In this document: positions 1-6,775 of the stretch, one piece after another
How the letters are laid out: each line of letters begins with the position of its first letter
Position numbering within the stretch: position 1 is the stretch's first letter
DNA from: Fimbriimonadaceae bacterium
Lineage (GTDB): Bacteria; Armatimonadota; Fimbriimonadia; Fimbriimonadales; Fimbriimonadaceae
Assembly: GCA_025934835.1 (NCBI GenBank)
Contig: JAICWL010000031.1
Span: 1-34,732, forward strand
Direction of reading: 5' to 3'
DNA: 34,732 nt
Notes under the pieces: model-generated
Database searches by the model: none
Seen by the model: only the letters and a program-made list of their open reading frames with translations
What the model was told of the DNA's origin: nothing
Translations under genes and position numbers: made by a program

Positions 1-23
1 CTCGGGGCGAAGGGCTCCGGAAA

Positions 24-58
24 CCCTCACCCCTGCCCCTCTCCCTCGGGGAGAGGGG
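24..58. repeat. Palindromic dispersed-type repeat with GC-rich hairpin
   Basis: A pyrimidine-rich lead (positions 24-35) runs into a perfect 10-bp inverted repeat: 36-45 pairs with 49-58 around a 3-base loop (CCCCTCTCCC / GGGAGAGGGG). Elements of this kind (CCCTCACCCC followed by CCCCTCTCCC and its complement) occur as dispersed intergenic repeats in many environmental bacterial genomes; that is from general knowledge, and only one copy is visible here. The stop codon of the minus-strand gene at 27-425 lies inside it. It could also act as a hairpin terminator for that gene, though no T-tract follows. Confidence 0.6.
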
Positions 59-425
59 GTTGCGCTACGTGCCGCGATGCCCACTTGATGCCTTCGGTCG
101 CGAAGTAGCCCAGGCACCAGGTTCCCAGGTCGCCGGTGAGGCGGATGCCCCCTTCCTTGCCGTTGAACATGCCTCCGCCCCAGAATTCCGCTTCAGTCAC
201 GATCATCTTGGTAGGCACATCCAGGGAAGTTGGCTCGATGATCGTCGCGACGCCGGTTCGGGCCGTGCGATCGTCGGGGGTGAACTCTATCGTGGCGCGG
301 CCCATCCACACGCGGTTTTCGTCCGTGTCCAACATCACGAGCTCCTCGTCGATCCATTGGTGCGTCGCACCGGTATCGACCGCGAAGCGGCCGAAAAACG
401 TCCGAACCGAATCCAACCAGGCCAT
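27..425 (-). CDS. Hypothetical protein, 132 aa, C-terminus read into a repeat
   Basis: I do not recognise this protein. The ATG at 425 gives a 132-residue soluble protein without signal peptide or membrane segment. It is rich in Asp, Glu, Trp and Gly with alternating hydrophobic residues (for example RVWMGRATIEF and GGIRLTGDLGTWCLGYF), suggesting a small beta-rich fold. The frame stays open upstream to 656, but that part overlaps the plus-strand gene starting at 465 and looks non-coding. The last roughly nine residues (PLPEGEGQG) come from the palindromic repeat at 24-58, so the original C-terminus has probably been replaced or extended by the repeat. It is divergent from the 465-1094 gene with about 40 bases between the starts, so the two promoters must overlap. 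Confidence 0.6.
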   Translation of the reverse strand: MAWLDSVRTFFGRFAVDTGATHQWIDEELVMLDTDENRVWMGRATIEFTPDDRTARTGVATIIEPTSLDVPTKMIVTEAEFWGGGMFNGKEGGIRLTGDLGTWCLGYFATEGIKWASRHVAQPPLPEGEGQG

Positions 426-460
426 TCGCTGTATTTTCCAGCAATTCGGGCGCGATGACC

Positions 461-466
461 CATAAT
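461..466 (+). promoter_or_regulatory. Putative -10 element (CATAAT), possibly leaderless start
   Basis: CATAAT lies 8 bases before an in-frame GTG at 474. No Shine-Dalgarno sequence precedes either that GTG or the ATG at 465, which sits inside the hexamer. Nearly the same arrangement occurs before glcD (6765-6770) and serS (3017-3022). No clear -35 box was found. Confidence 0.35.
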
Positions 467-1094
467 GTGGGCCGTGCCGCAAAACGACGGTTTGCCCGAG
501 AACGCGAAGGCTGCCCTTTCCTTCGTCATCGAAGGCAGCAGTTTGAGGCACCTGGAGCTGGCGGAGCGCGTGGATCTGCCTCTTACCTTGCTCGTCGAGC
601 CCGTGGGCATTCTGGCCGCTGCTCAGCGGTGGCGGGACGTGGCTGCGAAGGGCCACCTCTTCGGCAACGCCAGTCTTGGCGGCGTCACCGATAATGGTCG
701 CCTCGACAACTGGAGCCTCAAGACCGTGGAGCAGGAACTGTACATGACTCAGCAGTTCCTCGCGGACTTCTTCCAGGTTCAGCCGCGGACGTTCGGCTAT
801 CCCGGGCCGATCACGTCGTGCGCAGACGGAAATTACCGCGGGGTCGTCGACAAGATGTTCGATTTCGCTGTTTCGACTGAGCTCGGCTCGAATCTGGCGC
901 CGTTCGACCTCAAGTATTTAAGCCGCGAAATCCACGTCGGCGAGCTAGAAGCCGCGCCCGGATCATGGAGCGTGCTGATTCTCGGTCCGGAGGCAGGCGA
1001 TCCGCCCGGACTGGCAGCGTTCGAGGAGCGAGGATTCAGCGTCGAGCGATTGGAAGTCGTCGCAAGCCGGACCGCAGTCAGAATAACCGAATGA
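465..1094 (+). CDS. Polysaccharide-deacetylase-like (NodB-fold) protein, catalytic motifs degenerate
   Basis: About 206-209 residues aligning by eye to the NodB/polysaccharide deacetylase fold: a first strand (ALSFVIEGSS), a turn equivalent to the GHEIGNH motif (GHLFGNASLGG), the usual ELxxTQQFL helix, and the third motif region (FGYPGP). The metal-binding and catalytic residues of active enzymes are missing: the TFDDGP Asp pair is replaced by VIEG, and the His of HxxxH by NASLG. A pseudo-enzyme or a divergent binding protein is therefore likely. There is no signal peptide, so it should be cytoplasmic. The start may be ATG 465 or GTG 474, the latter favoured by the upstream CATAAT. Its stop overlaps the cinA start by four bases (ATGA), so the two are translationally coupled. 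Confidence 0.75.
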   Translation: MWAVPQNDGLPENAKAALSFVIEGSSLRHLELAERVDLPLTLLVEPVGILAAAQRWRDVAAKGHLFGNASLGGVTDNGRLDNWSLKTVEQELYMTQQFLADFFQVQPRTFGYPGPITSCADGNYRGVVDKMFDFAVSTELGSNLAPFDLKYLSREIHVGELEAAPGSWSVLILGPEAGDPPGLAAFEERGFSVERLEVVASRTAVRITE

Positions 1095-2332
1095 CTGCCG
1101 AGATTCTCTCCGTGGGCACGGAGCTGCTCCTGGGACAGATCGTCGATACGCACGCGCCGCGGATGGCGAGAATCCTCGCCGACTGCGGCATCTCCTGCAT
1201 GCGGCGGACGACCGTCGGGGACAATCTCGAGCGCGTTGCCGAAGCTGTCGGCGAGTCGCTGGCGGGTTGCGATGTGCTCGTAACGATCGGGGGCCTAGGG
1301 CCGACGATGGACGACGTGACGAGAGACGCCATCGCCCAGGCGCTGGGAGACAGTCTAATACGGGAAGCGGACGTCGAAAGCCGGCTTCGTCAGTTCTTCG
1401 CATCGCGCGGGGCGGCATGGAGCGAGACCATCGCCAGGCAGGCGGATCGACCAGAGAGCGCCCAATTCATCGAGAATCCGAACGGCACGGCCCCCGGTCT
1501 GGTGTGCGAGAAGAACGGCAAGACGGTGTTCGCGTTGCCCGGGCCGAAGGGGGAGTTCAACCCGATGGCGGACGGGCCAGTTCGCCAAATGCTCGGCCGG
1601 TTGCAGGGCGGGCAGGTGATCCACTCGCGCGTGCTGCGCATCGTGGGAATGGGCGAGAGCCATGTCGAGGATCTGGTACGCGACCTCATGTCCGGCGACA
1701 ACCCGTCGGTCGCTCCCTACGCCCACCCCAACGAGGTTCATCTCCGGCTGACGGCCCGGTCGCAGTCGATCGAAGGAGCCGAAAAAGTGATCGAGCCTGT
1801 AGACGCCGAAATCCGGCGACGGCTCGGCGATGCCGTATTCGGCGTCGACGACGTGACGCTGGAGGAGGCCGTGGTCGAGTTGCTGCGCGAGTGCTCCAAG
1901 ACGGTCGGCGTGGCGGAAAGCATCACGGGCGGCGAGATTTGCGCGCGGATTACAAATGTGCCTGGCTGCTCCGAGGTATTCGCTGGCGGCTTCGTGACCT
2001 ACGCGCTGGAAGCCAAAATCGAGTTGCTGGGTGTGCCGAAAACAGTCCTGGAGCGGTTCGGCCCGGTGTCGTCGGAGACCGCCCAGGCGATGGCGGAAGG
2101 GGCGAGGGAGAGGCTCGGCACGGACTTCGGGCTTGGAGTGACTGGAAACGCCGGCCCTACGAGCGATATCGACGGCAAGCCGGTCGGGCTGGTTTACGTG
2201 GCCGTGGCGAGCTCGAGCGGCGTCGAGGTGTTCGAACACCGCTTTCGCGGGTTGCGCGAGGACATTCGGCGGCGGGCGTCGCAGGCGGCTTTGGCGGCGG
2301 TGCGTGGAGTGGCGAGGGGGCAGCAGCACTAA
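1091..2332 (+). CDS. cinA: CinA family protein (MoCF-BD domain plus PncC nicotinamide-nucleotide amidase domain)
   Basis: A 413-residue two-domain protein of typical CinA length. The N-terminal COG1058 / molybdopterin-binding-like domain (about 3-170) begins AEILSVGTELLLGQI and carries GGLGPTMDDVTRDA at 67-80. The C-terminal PncC domain (about 255-410) has the A-E-S-x-T-G-G signature around Ser277, then GGFVTYALEAK and GVTGNAGP. Members of this family hydrolyse ADP-ribose or related pyrophosphates (N-terminal domain) and deamidate nicotinamide mononucleotide to nicotinate mononucleotide (C-terminal domain), recycling pyridine nucleotides in the cytoplasm. The older competence-induced name does not prove a role in transformation. 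The ATG at 1091 is chosen because it gives the canonical N-terminus; the longer frame from 965 only extends into the upstream gene. Confidence 0.95.
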   Translation: MTAEILSVGTELLLGQIVDTHAPRMARILADCGISCMRRTTVGDNLERVAEAVGESLAGCDVLVTIGGLGPTMDDVTRDAIAQALGDSLIREADVESRLRQFFASRGAAWSETIARQADRPESAQFIENPNGTAPGLVCEKNGKTVFALPGPKGEFNPMADGPVRQMLGRLQGGQVIHSRVLRIVGMGESHVEDLVRDLMSGDNPSVAPYAHPNEVHLRLTARSQSIEGAEKVIEPVDAEIRRRLGDAVFGVDDVTLEEAVVELLRECSKTVGVAESITGGEICARITNVPGCSEVFAGGFVTYALEAKIELLGVPKTVLERFGPVSSETAQAMAEGARERLGTDFGLGVTGNAGPTSDIDGKPVGLVYVAVASSSGVEVFEHRFRGLREDIRRRASQAALAAVRGVARGQQH

Positions 2333-2365
2333 TTGTAGTCTTAGCCTAAGGCGAGCAGCGAACCC

Positions 2366-2393
2366 AAGAGGGCGCAACGGGATGGGCCCTCTT
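2366..2393 (+). terminator. Candidate hairpin terminator after cinA
   Basis: AAGAGGGC (2366-2373) pairs perfectly with GCCCTCTT (2386-2393) around a 12-base loop, 34 bases after the cinA stop. No T-run follows, so intrinsic termination would be weak; the hairpin could instead protect the mRNA 3' end. Confidence 0.35.
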
Positions 2394-2491
2394 CCGAATG
2401 ACTGCTGCCCGAACCAACGCTGCTACAAACGCTCCCTATCGACTAGCGCCGGCGTTACCCACTGACAGTGACGCTTCCACCAGAAGTGCGC

Positions 2492-2923
2492 CTAGAGCTT
2501 CAGGTCCACAATGCCGCTGATGCCGACTCCGTCGACTCGCTTGATGTTCGAGACCACATTTTTGCTCGAGACGGGCACCATGGCTCGGATCTTGACTTGC
2601 CTGCCGAGAATATCCTGGTCGAGCTGAGCGACGGCGGTCACCTGTTTCACGCGGTTGGCCGGGCCCATAACTTGCGCGGCGCCGATGGCGTTTCTACCGC
2701 CCAGTGCCACGCTCAGGATCGGCACTACTTTGGTGGTCGCCGTATAGGCATCCTTGTGCCCGTCGAGCTTGTTGATCGCCGTGTTTATCTGCGGCCCGAA
2801 CTTCGAGACGGCCGCTCCAACGCCGACGACTTTGATCACCGAGCCGATATCGAATTGCGCCAGCGCTACCGCTGCAACGAGCAGACCGGCTCCCACGAAC
2901 GCTGATTTGGCTTTGAGGTTCAT
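2492..2923 (-). CDS. Hypothetical exported protein, 143 aa
   Basis: I do not recognise the family. The ATG at 2923 is preceded by AGGAAC and gives a clear Sec-type signal sequence: MNLKAKS, a hydrophobic stretch (AFVGAGLLVAAVALA), then cleavage near AQFDIG. The longer frame to 3019 would bury this signal behind 32 Arg-rich residues, so I rejected it. The mature part (about 120 residues) is small and valine/alanine rich, with repeated short hydrophobic strands (KVVPILSVALGG, QVKIRAMVPVSS, GISGIVDLKL), consistent with a beta-rich periplasmic or surface protein. It is divergent from serS across about 105 bases and faces cinA tail to tail. Confidence 0.7.
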   Translation of the reverse strand: MNLKAKSAFVGAGLLVAAVALAQFDIGSVIKVVGVGAAVSKFGPQINTAINKLDGHKDAYTATTKVVPILSVALGGRNAIGAAQVMGPANRVKQVTAVAQLDQDILGRQVKIRAMVPVSSKNVVSNIKRVDGVGISGIVDLKL

Positions 2924-3016
2924 GTTCCTAAATGGGACGGGCGAGAGGCCAGAGGGGATGCGCTTTGAACGGCGCAAGGCCGCCGGGCGGATTCCACTCT
3001 GCATTCTCGGGGCCTT

Positions 3017-3022
3017 CATAAT
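3017..3022 (+). promoter_or_regulatory. Putative -10 element (CATAAT) directly before serS
   Basis: CATAAT ends 7 bases before the first base of the serS ATG at 3029, the distance expected between a -10 element and a transcription start. There is no ribosome binding site between them, so a leaderless mRNA is possible. The same hexamer occurs at 461-466 and 6765-6770 in the same position. Confidence 0.4.
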
Positions 3023-3028
3023 CGATAA

Positions 3029-4300
3029 ATGCTCGATAGAGATCTAATTCGGACGGACCCAGAGGGGGTCCGTGCCGGCATCGCCCGGAAGGGGCTCGAT
3101 GCGCCCGTCGACGAATTCCTTCGCGTCGACCGCGAGTGGCGATCGAATCTCGCGGAGCTCGAGACGCATCGCGCGGAGATGAACAAGATCAGCAAGTCGA
3201 TCGGCGCACTCATGGGCCAGGGCAAACGCGAGGAGGCCGAGCAGGCCAAGATGCGCACCCGGGACATCAAAGAGGCGATCGCCTCGGGCGAGGGGCGCGT
3301 CCGCGAGCTCGAGGCAGCGCTGCACGATATCGAGCTGCAGTTTCCCAATCTGCCACATCCGTCAACACCGGAGGGCCTGGAACCAGAGGAGAACGTCCTC
3401 GTGCGCGAGTGGGGCGAGAAGCCGGAATTCGACTTCGAGCCGCAGGCGCACTGGGACATCGCCGACCGCTTGGGGCTTTTCGACCTCGCTCGCGGGGCCA
3501 AGATCAGCGGCAGCGGGTTTCCTCTCTACACCGGGCTGGGGGCGCGGCTCCAGCGGTCGCTGTTCACGTTCATGATCGACCTCCAGACCACCCGGAACGG
3601 CTATTACGAGATCTATCCGCCGTACCTCGTGAACGCGGAGAGCCTGATCGGCACGGGCAACCTGCCCAAGTTCGAGGAGGATCTGTACAAGACCACAGAC
3701 GGGCTGTATCTCATTCCGACGGCCGAGGTGCCGGTCACGAACATCTACCGGGACGAGATTCTGGATGGGAGCGATCTTCCAATTCGCCTTGCCGCCTACA
3801 GCGCGTGCTTTCGACGCGAGGCCGGCGCTGCGGGAAAGGACACGCGCGGCATCCAGCGCATCCATCAGTTCGACAAGGTCGAGCTCGTTTGGTTTTGCGA
3901 CCCGAGCACCAGCTACGAGCATTTGGAAGAGTTGGTTGTTCATGCGGAAGTCGTGCTGCAATCGCTCGGAATCCATTACCGCGTCATCGAGCTTTGCGCT
4001 GGGGATATGGGCGCCAAGGGAGCGAAGGCGTACGACATCGAGCTCTGGTCGCCGGGCGTTGGTCGTTACCTCGAGATTTCAAGCTGCACGAACTTCGAGG
4101 CGTACCAATCGCGTAGGGCGAACATCCGATATCGGAAGGATCAGGGCGCCAAGCCGGAGTTCGTTCACATCTTGAACGGCAGCGGACTTGCGTGCCCGAG
4201 GCTTTACTCGGCCGTGCTCGAGAACTTCCAGACTGCCGACGGCCGGGTAGTCGTGCCCGAGGCATTGCGGCCGTACGTCGGAGTTGCTGAGCTCGGCTAG
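3029..4300 (+). CDS. serS: Seryl-tRNA synthetase
   Basis: A 423-residue class II aminoacyl-tRNA synthetase that charges tRNA-Ser (and tRNA-Sec where present) with serine in the cytoplasm. The N-terminal part (about 1-105) is the long antiparallel coiled-coil arm (DRDLIRTDPEGVRAGI at the start, then heptad-rich ELETHRAEMNKISKSIG). The catalytic domain follows with motif 2 (CFRREAGAAGKDTRG, near residue 260) and motif 3 (NGSGLACPRLYSAVLE, near residue 384), plus the TAEVP serine-site strand. Length and ends are canonical. The start lacks a Shine-Dalgarno sequence and has CATAAT just upstream. Its TAG stop is interleaved with that of the convergent kdpE-like gene in a single CTAG. Confidence 0.97.
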   Translation: MLDRDLIRTDPEGVRAGIARKGLDAPVDEFLRVDREWRSNLAELETHRAEMNKISKSIGALMGQGKREEAEQAKMRTRDIKEAIASGEGRVRELEAALHDIELQFPNLPHPSTPEGLEPEENVLVREWGEKPEFDFEPQAHWDIADRLGLFDLARGAKISGSGFPLYTGLGARLQRSLFTFMIDLQTTRNGYYEIYPPYLVNAESLIGTGNLPKFEEDLYKTTDGLYLIPTAEVPVTNIYRDEILDGSDLPIRLAAYSACFRREAGAAGKDTRGIQRIHQFDKVELVWFCDPSTSYEHLEELVVHAEVVLQSLGIHYRVIELCAGDMGAKGAKAYDIELWSPGVGRYLEISSCTNFEAYQSRRANIRYRKDQGAKPEFVHILNGSGLACPRLYSAVLENFQTADGRVVVPEALRPYVGVAELG

Positions 4301-4992
4301 TCGGTTCGAAGCCGGTAGCCGACACCAGGCTCGGTGGTGATGTACCTGGGCCTTGCCGGGTCGGCCTCGAGCTTGTGTCGGAGCTGGCCCGTGTACACGC
4401 GCAGGTAATGCGTCTCCTCGAAGTAAGCGGGCCCCCAGACTTCGACCAGAAGCTGGCGATGGGTGACGACCCTGCCCGCGTTCTTGACCAGCACCATCAG
4501 GAGCTTGTACTCGATCGGAGTCAGGTGCACCTCTTCCCCGTTTCGGTACACGCGCCTCTTTGCGGCATCCAATCGGATGTCGCCGAATTCGATCACCGGG
4601 TCCATGGCGCCAGCGGCGCGCGCACGGCGAACGGCTACCCGCATGCGCGCCAGCAGCTCGCCAAGGCCGAAAGGCTTCGTGAGGTAGTCGTCCGCGCCGG
4701 AATCGAGCGCGCCGATTTTGTCCCGCTCCTGCTCGCGCGCGGAAAGCACGATGATGGGCACGCTGGACCACTCGCGGATGCGCCGCGCCACTTCGGCGCC
4801 GTCGATGTCCGGAAGGCCCAGATCGAGCAGCACCACGTTCGGCTTGTCCTCGGCCACCATGCGCAGGCCCTGCAAGCCTCCGTCTGCTTCGAGCACCGTG
4901 TATTCCATGGGGTCGAGGCTGGCTCGCAGGAACCGACGGATGGCGGATTCGTCGTCGATGATCAGAACTTTAACGGTGGCCGTTTCAACCAA
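4297..4992 (-). CDS. kdpE: KdpE-type response regulator (OmpR/PhoB family)
   Basis: A 231-residue regulator starting at a TTG codon at 4992. I chose it because a GGAGG lies six bases upstream and the product begins right at the receiver domain; no ATG or GTG fits. Receiver domain about residues 7-120 with acidic pair Asp13-Asp14, phospho-acceptor Asp57 in VVLLDLGLPD, and Lys in TKPFG. The C-terminal winged helix (about 135-230) has HLTPIEYKLL and HYLRVYTGQLR. Match to E. coli KdpE is close throughout (FLR, WSSVPIIVLSAR, VWGPAYFEETHYLR). In known systems KdpE activates the high-affinity K+ ATPase operon; no kdpFABC is in this window. The start overlaps the kinase gene by 8 bases, so translation is coupled. 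Confidence 0.9.
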   Translation of the reverse strand: MVETATVKVLIIDDESAIRRFLRASLDPMEYTVLEADGGLQGLRMVAEDKPNVVLLDLGLPDIDGAEVARRIREWSSVPIIVLSAREQERDKIGALDSGADDYLTKPFGLGELLARMRVAVRRARAAGAMDPVIEFGDIRLDAAKRRVYRNGEEVHLTPIEYKLLMVLVKNAGRVVTHRQLLVEVWGPAYFEETHYLRVYTGQLRHKLEADPARPRYITTEPGVGYRLRTD

Positions 4993-6532
4993 CTGGAACC
5001 TCCGGAGGCGCTTCGGCGGGAAAGCGCAGGACGAATCTCGCCCCGCCCGCTCGGCCGGCGCCGGCTTCGATCGTGCCCCGATGGAGCAGCATGATCGTTC
5101 GGCAGATCGCCAGCCCCATGCCATAGCCGCCGCGCTCCGAGCTGCGGCTGCTTGTGTAGAATCGGTCGAAGATTCTGGGTAGGTCCTTCGGATCGATACC
5201 CGTCCCTTCGTCGCTGACTACGATCTGGACCCATTCTCCGACTTTGCCGGCCTCGATAGCGAGCCCTTTCCCGGCTGGCGTATGCGAGCCGACGTTCTCT
5301 AGAAGATTCACGAGCGCCTTTTCGACGAGGATCTCGTCGACGTGGATCAGCGGCACCGCGGGATCGAGCCGAATGTCGATCTGCCTTCCTTTGAGCAGCG
5401 ACTCCGTACGACTCAGCGCGCCGCCAATGAGCTCCTCGATCGACTGCCACTCGAGATGGGGCTGGATGCCGGTTTCCAACCGCGTCATGTCGAGCATGTC
5501 TCGGATATGGCGATTCAGGCGCTCCGACTCCGAAAAGATGGTGGAGGCGAGCTCGACCCGCACATCCTCGATCGAGCCTCGGGGGCCCGTTAGCGTGCTT
5601 GCGGCGCCGGCGATCGAAGTCAGCGGAGTTCGGAGGTCGTGAGAAACGGAACCGAGAAGCGAGCTGCGCATGCGTTCGGACTCGACTTGGACGAGGGCAT
5701 CCCGTGCTTTGACCTCGAGCCGCGCCCGCTGGATCGCCATGGCCAGCGAGTTTGCGAAGGTCTCCAGGATGGTGAGCCGGCTGCCTTCAAGGTCGGCAGA
5801 GGATGAATAGGCGCTCACCAGGAGCGCGCCCACTTCCTCGCTCGCGGTGCTCAGGGTCAGCATGGTTTCACCGGCGTGATCCGAGGCGGTGCGTTTGGCA
5901 TCGGCGAGGGGGAGCCCGGCCGGCCACTCAATTGAAGCTGGGCCGATGTCGGCCAAGAGGCCCGAGTCGTCGAGCGCCAAGATCCTAGTTCGAACTCCGA
6001 GCTCCTCGCGAATTCGATCGGTAGCCGAAACACCGACGGCGCGTTCGTCGGCGGCTTCCGCCAGGCCCCGCGTGAGGTCGTAGAGCACCGCAGTGGAGCG
6101 TTCTCTGGAGGCCGCTCTGCGCGCCTGGGCTCTCAAACGGGCGGTCAGGCTCGATATGAGGAGCCCGACCAGCATCATGATCGAGTACGTGGGGATGTAC
6201 GTGAGATCGTGAAGAATCAGACCGAACTTGGGCTCGACGAAGAAAAAGTCGAACGCGAAGACGCTCAGCACGACCGATAGGAGCGCCTCGACGGGCCCGG
6301 AGCCCGAGCCGACCACCGCCACGGCGAGCAGGTAGACCATGATCTGGTTCGCTTCGTGGATTCGGCCTTCCATCGCCCAGCAGACCAGCGTCGCGGCAAT
6401 CGGCGGACCGACCGACCATGCGACGGAAAGCCACAGCGGCTTCTCCCGGGGCCAGGTCGGCCGCTCCGCAGGCGTAGCCACTGTGCGCCGGAGACCGGAA
6501 GCCGCTCGCGCGGACTTACCGGTCCCTGCCAT
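4985..6532 (-). CDS. KdpD-like sensor histidine kinase lacking the N-terminal KdpD/Usp domains
   Basis: A 515-residue inner-membrane kinase corresponding only to the C-terminal half of classical KdpD (about 890 residues in E. coli). Residues about 33-130 form the DUF4118 four-helix membrane block (including FAFDFFFVEPKFG, typical of KdpD), followed by a GAF-like domain (about 145-270), a dimerisation/phosphoacceptor domain with His298 in SVSHDLRTPL, and an ATPase domain with NLLENVGSH and DEGTGID. It should phosphorylate the adjacent KdpE-type regulator. Loss of the N-terminal cytoplasmic KdpD sensor and universal-stress-protein modules means the input signal may differ from K+ limitation. 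The ATG at 6532 has a distant GAGGTG upstream. Confidence 0.88.
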   Translation of the reverse strand: MAGTGKSARAASGLRRTVATPAERPTWPREKPLWLSVAWSVGPPIAATLVCWAMEGRIHEANQIMVYLLAVAVVGSGSGPVEALLSVVLSVFAFDFFFVEPKFGLILHDLTYIPTYSIMMLVGLLISSLTARLRAQARRAASRERSTAVLYDLTRGLAEAADERAVGVSATDRIREELGVRTRILALDDSGLLADIGPASIEWPAGLPLADAKRTASDHAGETMLTLSTASEEVGALLVSAYSSSADLEGSRLTILETFANSLAMAIQRARLEVKARDALVQVESERMRSSLLGSVSHDLRTPLTSIAGAASTLTGPRGSIEDVRVELASTIFSESERLNRHIRDMLDMTRLETGIQPHLEWQSIEELIGGALSRTESLLKGRQIDIRLDPAVPLIHVDEILVEKALVNLLENVGSHTPAGKGLAIEAGKVGEWVQIVVSDEGTGIDPKDLPRIFDRFYTSSRSSERGGYGMGLAICRTIMLLHRGTIEAGAGRAGGARFVLRFPAEAPPEVPVG

Positions 6533-6547
6533 CTCTATTTTTTCACC

Positions 6548-6747
6548 TCGCGTGGCGGCACTTCTCCACGAATCGTATTGTGCTTCGACCGCTGCCGAAT
6601 CGGGCTCACAATGCTCTTTACGGATTCCTTACGAGCCTGAGAGAAGCAAAGCGGATAACATTGAATCGCGACCACAGAAGCGAAGGAAACTGCATTTCGA
6701 GCACTATCCTCACTCGGACCGGAGAGGCTAACTCTCCGGTTTTTTTT
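6548..6747 (+). ncRNA. Leader or small-RNA region ending in an intrinsic terminator
   Basis: No plus-strand gene lies between serS and this region, yet it ends in a textbook terminator (6719-6747). A transcript must therefore start inside this stretch, or antisense within the kdpD-like gene, and end before glcD. Either a small RNA or an attenuated leader of the glc operon would fit. I could not match it to the glycine, cobalamin, c-di-GMP or T-box consensus, and I found no convincing promoter or coding frame, so the 5' boundary is arbitrary. Confidence 0.3.
6719..6747 (+). terminator. Strong rho-independent terminator upstream of glcD
   Basis: CCGGAGAG (6719-6726), a 5-base loop GCTAA, and CTCTCCGG (6732-6739) form a perfect 8-bp stem followed at once by eight T residues (6740-6747). 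It is oriented to stop plus-strand transcription 29 bases before the glcD start. The T-run is absent on the other strand, so it does not serve minus-strand genes. Confidence 0.9.
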
Positions 6748-6764
6748 GCATGTTCGGTTCGATT

Positions 6765-6770
6765 CATAAT
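6765..6770 (+). promoter_or_regulatory. Putative -10 element (CATAAT) directly before glcD
   Basis: CATAAT ends 6 bases before the GTG at 6776 with no Shine-Dalgarno between, so transcription and translation may start at the same base. The T-run of the terminator at 6740-6747 falls where a -35 box would be expected, and no consensus -35 is seen. Confidence 0.4.
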
Positions 6771-6775
6771 GGGCT

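Noticed and set aside
1267..2349. Long alternative frame across cinA
   Set aside because: Extremely Arg-rich product with no domain, a typical shadow in GC-rich coding DNA.
4298..4320. tRNA T-arm-like GGTTCGAAG sequence
   Set aside because: It is the end of the kdpE-like coding sequence (codons for Leu-Arg-Thr-Asp) and has no flanking acceptor or anticodon arms.
6599..6740. Glycine or c-di-GMP riboswitch before glcD
   Set aside because: Scattered similarities (GCAAAGC, GGAGAG) occur in the wrong order and without the required helices.
6752..6766. tRNA-like GGTTCGATTC before glcD
   Set aside because: The flanking bases cannot form a T-stem, and no anticodon or D-arm is found upstream; the terminator occupies that space.
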